Shown: positions 56,634 through 64,000 of the stretch, piece by piece
Layout of the letters: every line of letters begins with the position of its first letter
How positions within the stretch are numbered: position 1 is the first letter of the stretch
Assembly: GCA_028641055.1 (NCBI GenBank)
Contig: CM054062.1
Coordinates: forward strand, 182,713,958 to 182,777,957
Source of the DNA: Alopecurus myosuroides
Taxonomy: Eukaryota; Streptophyta; Magnoliopsida; Poales; Poaceae
Length of the DNA: 64,000 nucleotides
Direction: 5' to 3'
Position numbers and translations under genes: made by a program
The notes under the pieces: model-generated
What the model was told of the DNA's origin: nothing
The model's input: only the letters and a program-made list of their open reading frames with translations
Databases searched by the model: none

Positions 56634-57161
56634 AGTGATGGTATGAACTTCAACTATCTTTAGGATCTATTTGTCACATGTTATGGTATGTGGACTGTAA
56701 TGAATTTGAACTATGCACTATGTTTGCTTTTGGATGGCTAGTATGTGAACTAGACATGCGTGGGTTGTAATGAACTTGGTTGAATTTGATCACTTTTGGA
56801 TCAACTATTAGTACTGTTGCTACCTTGTGATGTTTTCGGTTATATGTGACCTCATATATATGTATTTGCTTGTTTATGTATGCTGATAATTGTTTGCGTT
56901 CAAAATACAAAGAAAATGCTGCCAAAATTTTGAATTTTATATAATAATAATGAATTGAGATGCATGCGTATATAGGACGTAATCTCACCATGGTGAGCTG
57001 AAACAACATTCTCTACATTCCTACTCTCCAACCAAACATAGGAATAGAATCAACCCATTCCAGTTTTTTGCAACTACCGAACACAAGAATGGAACCGACC
57101 CATTCTTCAGGAATGGAACCATGACATTACGTTCCACTTCGTTCCCGAACCAAACGCACCC
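56634..57161. other. 3' flank of the Harbinger element with right terminal inverted repeat
   Basis: There is no gene. The last 100 bp contains CCATTC/GAACCGACCCATTC repeats and the terminus CGAACCAAACGCACCC (57146-57161), the inverted partner of the left end at 48291. Confidence 0.7.
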
Positions 57162-57871
57162 TAAGGGCTGAGTTGGCAGCACACGGTGAGTATTGTTTTG
57201 CTTTTTTTCTACCATAGCATTGAGTATGTTGGAATTTTATATGGGCCTCACATGTCCAGCCCAACTAAGCCCAATTAAAATCCTGAAATTGTCATGGCCC
57301 ATTCATGAATAATACAAGTGGGAAGTGGGACTAGAGTTTAGTACCACATTGCTAGTTTGAAGAGGATGGAACCACCTTATAAGGTGAGCCATTCTAGCTC
57401 ATGTATGAGTTGGCAAGGCAAGAGGAGAGGTGTGCCACACGCGCGCTCCTCCTCCGCCGCCCGCCTCGTCACGACACGACGCGGGTTGTGGGAATGAGCC
57501 GAGCCGAGAGCGTTTATTTTGTCGCTTGGGAAAACTTAATGAGTCCTTATGGATCGTGGAACCGAACCAACTCAGACGTGGAGTTACGTCCACGCCTCTT
57601 CCAGCGCACATACAGTAAACCCTAGCCGCCACTTCATCATATGGTTTCACACCGTTCCAAACCACTGCGCCGCCAATCAAGCCTTCTCCATCCCTCCTTC
57701 CGGCGTGCACCGCAAGAAGGGATAGCAGGCCTCCGGAACCCCGCCTCTTGTGATCCTATACAGGAGAGGGGCGATCAGTTTTTTGGGGAGCGCACTCGCG
57801 CGACTGCTGACGGCGACTACTTCCCCAACGACGATTTCTTTCCCGACCTCGTCAACCTCTTCATCGATGAC

Positions 57872-58870
57872 ATGGGCGACAACATGGACAACAACAATGG
57901 CGGTGCCGCTGCCGCTGCATCGTACGTATCTCTATTCTATCTGTATGAGATATTACTGGAATTCATCTGTCTATTGTACTAGATCTAGATATTTGCATAA
58001 TTACTTTATTTGCTGCTGTCATAATTCATCTCATGCTATTTCGAATTAAATCATGCGCTAAATTGCTAATATATTCAACAATCCAAAAACCTGATTATAG
58101 GCAATTTGTTGCACCTGCACCGTCTATTATTGCGGCGACAAGGCCAAACCCTTTCAAGGGCGTGGACTATAAGAGGTGGCGCACGAGAACAGTGCTACGG
58201 TTTCAAACCTCGCGCTGCTATGCGGCCACCAAGGGCAAGTCTGAGGGCGATCTCAATCTAGCACAGTTGGAGGCTTTTGAGAATATGGACACTATGTTTT
58301 AAAGTGCCCTCCTCGGTATTATTGATGATTCCATTGTGGATCCGTATATGTCGTTTGATAACGGCAAGGATGCTGGCATCGAGCTGTATGTCATGAAGCA
58401 ATTCTATGACTGCATGATGACTGATGAGCGCTCTGTTGTTCAACAGGCTCATGAGATACAGTCACTCGCTAAAGAACTTGAGCACTTTAAGTGTATGTTA
58501 CCGGAAAAATTTGTGGCAGGCATTATTGCCAAGCTTCCATCTTCATGGAGCATCTTTGCTACTTCTCTGAAACACAAGAGACAGGAGTTTTCCGTTTCAG
58601 ACCTCATCGGATCTCTTGATGTGGAAGAGAAGGCGAGAACAAAGGATGCATGTGCTCGGGTTGCTGAGGTAGGTTCTGCTGCCCATGTGGTACTGAAGAA
58701 ACACTACCCGCCCAACAAGCCTAAATATAACAAAGAGAAATCCGAGGGTAAAGGCAAACCCGATGGAAAGTTTAAGCCGCCGCACTCTACCAACTTCAAG
58801 AAGAGGAAGGGTCATGTCACGTTTGCGGTGAACTGACTCATTGGACTCCAAAATGCCCTAGACGTTATGA
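57872..58870 (+). pseudogene. Copia gag, first copy, with an intron
   Basis: A short first exon from ATG 57872 ends at 57921; a GTACGT donor and a TTATAG acceptor (58100) join it in frame to SQFVAPAPS. The same signals exist in the second copy. The gag domain follows (RPNPFKGVDYKRW, LAKELEHFKCMLP). A TAA at 58300-58302 interrupts it where the second copy has a sense codon, and 39 bp present in the second copy (about 63779-63817) are missing here. A one-base shift near 58812 puts the zinc knuckle (CHVCGELTHWTPKC) into the pol frame. Upstream sequence is open in the same frame to 57641, so the true start could be earlier. Confidence 0.75.
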
Positions 58871-60326
58871 GTTGCAGCAGCAGGAGAACAGTGGCAAGAC
58901 CGCTAATGTTGTCATGGCTGACACTGAGATGAAGGATTCTGGGTATGGTATAGTTCCTACTATTCTTTCAGTTTTTCATTTACCTGAATGGTTAATTGAC
59001 ACAGGTGCCAATGTACATGTTTGTGCTGATGCTTCCATGTTCTCTTCTTATCAGGTCACAGGGACTTCCCCCGTGCTGATGGGGAACGGGTCACATGCTA
59101 CTGTTCATGGTGTTGGTACGGTCGATCTGAAATTTACTTCAGGGAAGATCGTGCGACTGAAGAACGTTCATAATGTGCCCTCCATCAATAAAAATCTCGT
59201 CAATGGTTCACGTCTGTGTCGAGATGGTTTTAAGTTGGTTTTTGAGTATAATAAAGTTGTAATTTCCAAGTATGGACAATTTATTGGTAAAGGCTATGAG
59301 TGTGGAGGCTTGTTCCGCTTATCCTTGTCAGATATTTGCACCAAAGTTATTAATCATGTTTGCCACGATAATGATTCTGATATTTGGCATTCACGACTTT
59401 GTCATATTAATTTTGGTTGCATGACACGATTAGCAAATATGTGTTTAATTCCGAAATTCAGTACTATTAAAGGTTCCAAATGGCAAGTGTGTGTTCAACC
59501 TAAGCAACCTCGCAAATCTCATAAGACTGCGGAGGCAAGAGACTTGGCACCACAAGAACTTATACATTCTGATCTTTGTGAGATGAATGGCGTATTGACA
59601 AAAGGTGGAAAGAAATATTTAATGACACATATTGATGACTCCACTAGATATTGTTATGTGTATCTTCTGAAATCTAATGATGAAGCTTTAACTTATTTCA
59701 AGAACTATAAGGCCGAAGCTGAGAACCAACTGGATCGTAAAATTAAACGGCTTAGGTATGATCGTGGTGGAGAGTATTTTTCCAACGAGTTTAATTCTTT
59801 TTATGCTGAACACGGTATTATTCATGAGAGGACGCCTCCCTACTCATCTCAGTCAAATGGGGTGGCTGAAAGAAAGAACCGAACGCTGTCTGATTTGGTT
59901 AACGCCATGTTAGATACTTCGGGTCTCTCCAAGGCATGGTGCAGGGAGGCGCTAATGACTGTGTGTCATGTCGTAAACCGAGTTCCCACAAAGAATAAAA
60001 CCATTACTCCATTTGAGGAATGGGAAAGGAAAAGGTTGAAACTCTCCTACCTACGTACTTGGAGTTGTTTGGCGAAAGTCAATATACCAATTCCCAAGAA
60101 GTGCAAGTTTCGACCTAAAACCATAGATTGTGTTCTTCTGGGCTATGCTTTTAATAGCATTGGTTATAGATTCTTGATAGTAAAATCTGAGGTATCTGAC
60201 ATGCATGTTGGTACGATTATGGAGTCGAACGATGCGACTTTCTTTGAGAACATATTTCCTATGAAGGATATGCTTAACTCATCAAATCAGGAGAAACCTG
60301 TTTCAACTAGTCAGGAATTAGTTTAG
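58836..60326 (+). pseudogene. Copia protease and integrase
   Basis: The frame opens in the zinc knuckle and runs to a TAG near 60326. Protease has the LIDTGANVHVC active site. The integrase zinc region has WHSRLCHIN but the first Cys of the expected CxxC is Trp (WQVC). The catalytic residues are present: Asp in LIHSDLCEMNG, Asp in YDRGGEYF and Glu in NGVAERKNR. The C-terminal part has the YLRTWSCLAKVNIP motif. A frameshift between about 60326 and 60470 separates it from reverse transcriptase. Confidence 0.88.
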
Positions 60327-60399
60327 ATTCTTGAACCCACCATTCCGATAGAACACGTTGAGAATCCCGAGGAGGATGACAATAAGTTCCTGTAAGGAG

Positions 60400-62059
60400 C
60401 AAGAGACAGAGGACTTTAAAGTCCTTTGGTAATGACTTCATTGTGTACCTCGTGGATGACACACCCAGGACTATTTCAGAAGCTTATGCATATCTTGATG
60501 CTGACTACTGGAAGGAGGCTGTCCGTTAAGAGATGGATTCCATCTTGGAAAACGGAACCTTAGAAATCAATGATCGTCCCTATGGGTGTAAAACTGTAGG
60601 ATGTAAGTGGGTGTTCAAGAAAAAGCTTAGGACTGATGGTACAATTGAGAAGTACAAGGCAAGGCTTGTGGCCAAGGGTTATACCCAGAAAGAAGGTGAA
60701 GACTTCTTTGATACTTACTCACATGTGGCTAGATTGAGCACTATTCGTGTGCTACTTTCACTGGCTGCCTCGCACGATGTTCTCGTTCGTCAAATGGACG
60801 TTAAGACGGCTTTCCTTAATGGAGAGTTGGACGAGGAAATTTACATGGAGCAGACATATGGTTTCGTAGTACCCGGCCAGGAAGGCAAGGTGTGCAAGTT
60901 ATTGAAGTTATTATACGGCCTCAAGAAAGCACCTAAGCAATGGCATGAAAAGTTCGAAAGGACTTTGACTACAGAAGGCTTTGTTGTAAACAAAGCTGAC
61001 AAGTGTGTATACTATCGCCATGGTGGGGGCGAGGGAGTTATTCTATGTCTATATGTTGATGACATATTGATCTTTGGGACCAATCTTGATTTAATCAAAG
61101 AAGTTAAGGATTTCTTATCTTGTTGTTTTGAGATGAAGGATCTGGGAGTAGCTGATGTTATCTTGAACATCAAGCTGCTGAGAGATGATAATGGTGGGAT
61201 CACACTGCTTCAATCTCACTATGTGGAAAAGGTCTTGAGTCGCTTCGGGTATAGTGACTTCAAGCTTTCTTCAACTTCATATGATGCTACTGTGTTTCTT
61301 CGAAAGAATCGATGGATTACTAGAGATCAACTGAGGTACTCTCAGATTATAGGCTCGCTTATGTATTTGGCGAGTGCCACGAGGCCTGACATCTCTTTTG
61401 CTGTGAGAAAATTGAGACGGTTTGTTTCCAATACGGGAGATGATCATTGGCGTGTGCTTGAGAGAGTTATGCGCTATTTAAAAGGCACTGCGAGATATGG
61501 AATTCACTATACCGGAAACCCGAGGGTTCTGGAAGGATATAGTGATTCTAATTGTATATCTGATGCTGATGAGCTTAAGGACACTAGTGGTTATGTTTTT
61601 ACACTTGGTGGTGGCGCTGTTTCCTGGAAGTCTTGCAAGCAGACCATCTTAACAAGGTCAACTATGGAAGCAGAACTCGCAGCATTAGACACAACCACTG
61701 TTGAAGCAGAGTGGCTTCATGAGCTATTGATGGACTTGCCTGTGGTTGAAAAACCAATACCCGCAATCCTAATGAACTGTGATAATCTAACTGTGATCAT
61801 CAAAGTGAACAGTTCTAAGGATAATGCGAAGTCATCAAGACATGTGAAGAGGAGATTGAAATCTGTCAGAAAGTTGAAGAACTCCGGAGTTATTGCGTTG
61901 GATTATATCCAAACATCTATGAACTCGGCAGATCCCTTCACAAAGGGTTTATCATGGAATGTGATCGATAATGCATCGAGGGAGATGGGTTTGAGACCCA
62001 CGGTAAGAGTTGCCCACAGTGGTAACCCACTCTATGTGATTGGAGATCCCGTGAATTAG
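60400..62059 (+). pseudogene. Copia reverse transcriptase and RNase H
   Basis: The frame is broken by a TAA at about 60528 (before EMDSILENG) and then open to 62059. It has CKWVFKKK, RQMDVKTAFLNGEL, LYGLKKAPKQWHEKF, the catalytic CLYVDDILIFG, the SLMYLASATRPDISFAV motif, and an RNase H with GYSDSNCISDADELKDTSGYVF and RSTMEAELAAL. It lies in a different frame from protease-integrase. Most catalytic motifs are preserved, so the damage is recent or slight. Confidence 0.9.
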
Positions 62060-62563
62060 AAGTGGGAGACAAGCTGTTGGTCGACTGAGAGGAGGGTATC
62101 CTTATATTTTATTCCACTCCATGAAGACGCAATACTCTCTTAATCTGTATGGTAGGTTGACATTTGTCTTAATGTGTTCCAAGTGGCTTATTTATATAAG
62201 CAGAGATGTGTCCTGCAGAACTTCTCCTGAGGAACTCACCTATTTGAGTCTGACTGTTAAACGTCGCAATCTATGAGAATCGGATGCTCTCTAATAAACT
62301 CATGAAAGGCCTTCGGAGTATGACGCATACGCTCCACCCGCGGGGAAGCCTTGCGGCAGCCTAGTATCGGTTCAGACGTTGTGTGAAACTGGTATCACAA
62401 AATACTTGTAGTTCAAGGCGTAGTCCACTATTCAAGTTGTGAACTAGTGTAGCATAATGTTCTAAGTGGAAGTTCAACTTAACAGTCTCCACTAAACACC
62501 GGTATATAAACATTATTTTGGAACTGAGATTATGAGATGTGCTAATGACACTTTGTGGGGGAT
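62060..62563 (+). other. 3' untranslated region and purine tract of the copia element
   Basis: There is no gene. CTTTGTGGGGGA at 62551-62562 is the probable polypurine tract directly before the next LTR. Confidence 0.65.
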
Positions 62564-62990
62564 TGTTGGAATTTTATATGGGCCTCACATGTCCAGCCCA
62601 ACTAAGCCTAATTAAAATTTTGAAATTGTCATGGCCCATTCATTAATAATACAAGTGGGAAGTGGTACTAGAGTTTAGTCCCACATTGCTAGTTTGGAGA
62701 GGATTGAACCACCTTATTAGGTGAGCCATTCTAGCTCATGTATGAGTTGGTAAGGCAAGAGGAGAGGTGTGCCACACGCGCGCTCCTCCTCCGCCGCCTG
62801 CTTCGCCTCGTCACGTCACGACACGACGCGCCTCGGATTGCGGGAATTAGCCAAGCCGAGAGCGTTTATTTTGTCGCTTGGGAAAACTTAATGAGTCATT
62901 AACTTGGTAATTAACAGACGCGTTAATTCCTAAACTGTTTTTGTTTCCTTCTGGATCGTGGAACCGAACCGACTCAGACGTGGAGTCCCG

Positions 62991-63000
62991 CATTATAAAT
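62991..63000 (+). promoter_or_regulatory. TATA box of the second copia LTR
   Basis: CATTATAAAT followed by ACGAGC. The matching place in the first LTR has an unrelated sequence. Confidence 0.6.
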
Positions 63001-63253
63001 ACGAGCTGCCACTTCATCATATGGTTTCGCACCGTTCCAAACCACTGCGCCGCCAATCAAGCCTTCTCCATCCCCCTCCTTTCGGCGTGCACCGCGAGAA
63101 GGGACAGCAGGCCTCCGGAACCCCGCCTCTTGTGATCCTGTACGGGAGAGGGGCGATCAGATTTTTGGGGAGCGCACTCGCGCGACTGCTGACGGGGACT
63201 ACTTCCCCAACAACGATTTCTTCCCTGACCTCGGCAACCTCTTCATCGACGAC

Positions 63254-64000
63254 ATGGGAGACAACATGGACAACAACAATGGCAGTGCCGCTGCTGCTGC
63301 ATCGTACGTATCTCTATTCCATCTGTATGAGATATTACTGGAATTCATATGTCTAGTTCTTGCTATAGATTGGATCGGTCTGTTTACTGTACTAGATCTA
63401 GATATTCGCATTACTATATTTGCTGTTGTCGTCATTCATCTGATGCTATTTCGATTTAAATCATGCGCTAAATTGCTAATATATTCAACAATCCAAAAAC
63501 CTGATTATAGGCAATTTGTTGGACCTGCACCGTCTATTATTGCGGCGACAAGGCCAAACCCTTTCAAGGGTGTGGACTATAAGAGGTGGCGCACGAGAGT
63601 AGTGCTATGGTTTCAAAACTTGCGCCGTTATGCGGCCACCAAGGGCAAGCCTGATGGCGATCTCAATCCAGCACAGCTGGAGGCTTTTAAGAATATGGAC
63701 ACTATGTGTAAAAGTGCCCTCCTCGGTATTATTGATGATTATATTGTGGATCCGTATATGTCGTTTGATAACGACAAGGAGATGTGGGCTGCACTCGAGG
63801 CCAAATTTGGGGCCTCGGATGCTGGCAGCGAGCTGTATGTCATTGAGCAATTCTATGACTACAGGATGACTGATGAGCGTTTTGTTGTTCAACAGACTCA
63901 TGAGATACAGTCACTCGCTAAAGAACTTGAGCACTTTAAGTGTATGTTACCAGACAAATTCGTGGCCGGAGGCATTATTGCCAACATTCCATCTTCATGG
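63254..64000 (+). CDS. Copia gag, second copy, partial at the window end
   Basis: Exon 1 is 63254-63303 and exon 2 starts at 63511 after a TTATAG acceptor; the 207-nt intron has a GTACGT donor. The gag frame then stays open to the window end (163 codons), without the stop or the 39-bp deletion of the first copy. It reads RPNPFKGVDYKRW, CKSALLGIIDD, EMWAALEAKFGASDAGSELY and LAKELEHFKCMLPDKF. This is a copia UBN2-type gag; it is the better-preserved of the two copies. Confidence 0.75.
   Translation, partial: MGDNMDNNNGSAAAAASYVSLFHLYEILLEFICLVLAIDWIGLFTVLDLDIRITIFAVVVIHLMLFRFKSCAKLLIYSTIQKPDYRQFVGPAPSIIAATRPNPFKGVDYKRWRTRVVLWFQNLRRYAATKGKPDGDLNPAQLEAFKNMDTMCKSALLGIIDDYIVDPYMSFDNDKEMWAALEAKFGASDAGSELYVIEQFYDYRMTDERFVVQQTHEIQSLAKELEHFKCMLPDKFVAGGIIANIPSSW

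Larger units (their letters stand above)
48291..57161 (+). mobile_element. PIF/Harbinger DNA transposon, split by an LTR-like insertion
   Basis: The left end TGTGCGTTTGATTCG and right end CGAACCAAACGCACCC are inverted partners (GGGTGCGTTTGGTTCG type). TAA follows the right end (57162-57164), fitting the 3-bp duplications of this superfamily. The first one or two bases of the left terminus are missing where the gypsy LTR abuts, so the gypsy element probably inserted into that terminus. It encodes the two proteins of autonomous Harbingers, a DDE transposase and a Myb/SANT-like protein. Without the nested insertion it would be about 4.2 kb. Confidence 0.85.
57227..62563 (+). mobile_element. Ty1/copia element, first copy of a tandem
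   Basis: The LTR starts TGTTGGAATTTTATATGGGC at 57227 and the same start recurs at 62564 after a purine tract (CTTTGTGGGGGA). Between them lie gag, protease-integrase and reverse transcriptase-RNase H in copia order. The right LTR end cannot be fixed, because the second LTR is followed by internal sequence again rather than by flanking DNA. The coding region carries at least one stop, one 39-bp deletion and two frameshifts. The 65 bp between the Harbinger end and this element show nothing recognisable. Confidence 0.9.
62564..64000 (+). mobile_element. Second copia copy in tandem, cut by the window end
   Basis: The LTR starts at 62564 and is followed directly by leader and gag like the first copy, with no flanking DNA between. 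Compared with the first LTR, it has about 60 extra bp near 62895-62950 and a TATAAAT box at about 62994 that the first LTR lacks. The structure LTR-internal-LTR-internal is the expected product of unequal recombination between LTRs of neighbouring elements. Confidence 0.88.

Overview
The window is a dense block of nested transposable elements from a large grass genome. LTR sequences of the Angela/BARE copia type, gypsy LTRs opening with TGATACGTCTCCAACGTATC, a CACTA transposon with a large internal satellite and a PIF/Harbinger element together point to Pooideae, most likely Triticeae or a close relative such as oat or ryegrass. This is inferred from remembered repeat families, not from a database search. 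I see no convincing ordinary host gene, no rRNA gene, no functional tRNA gene and no CRISPR array.

Layout, left to right. Bases 1-3180 are the 3' end of a plus-strand gypsy element (non-coding internal part, then 3' LTR at 1790-3180). It lies inside a second, minus-strand, gag-protease-only gypsy element whose 5' LTR ends near 48290. That element was split by an Angela/BARE-like copia element (4779-43920; LTRs 4779-6432 and 42312-43920; 5-bp duplication ATTGG on both sides). The copia leader was in turn split by a CACTA transposon (7117-38037) with matching CACTACCAAATTCCG termini. The CACTA carries remnants of a minus-strand gene (8130-9890), a satellite of about 9.4 kb with monomers near 357 bp and a 7-monomer higher-order period (about 10575-19990), a two-exon gene with an XS-type zinc finger (20943-22678), a 101-bp foldback (22903-23003), a three-exon gene of unknown function (23462-24280) and a small gene near the right end (37158-37580). 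Inserted in the CACTA is a minus-strand Tat-lineage gypsy element (about 25552-37017) with one LTR, a gag-pol frame broken only by three TAG codons, and a spliced antisense gene.

Right of 48290 is a PIF/Harbinger element (48291-57161) with a broken transposase and an intact Myb/SANT-like partner gene. Its transposase gene was split by a 4.7-kb LTR-like insertion (49429-54094) that contains a tRNA-like Pol III box pair. From 57227 to the window end is a copia element in tandem: LTR, internal region, LTR, then internal region again.

How the parts relate. The nest gives a relative order: Harbinger first, then the minus-strand gypsy at its left end; then Angela and the plus-strand gypsy inside that; then CACTA inside Angela; then Tat inside CACTA. 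The least expected part is the CACTA cargo: a satellite with higher-order structure, a gene with a domain otherwise known from RNA-directed DNA methylation factors (SGS3/IDN2 type), and a foldback just downstream of it. A role in silencing or anti-silencing is inference only.
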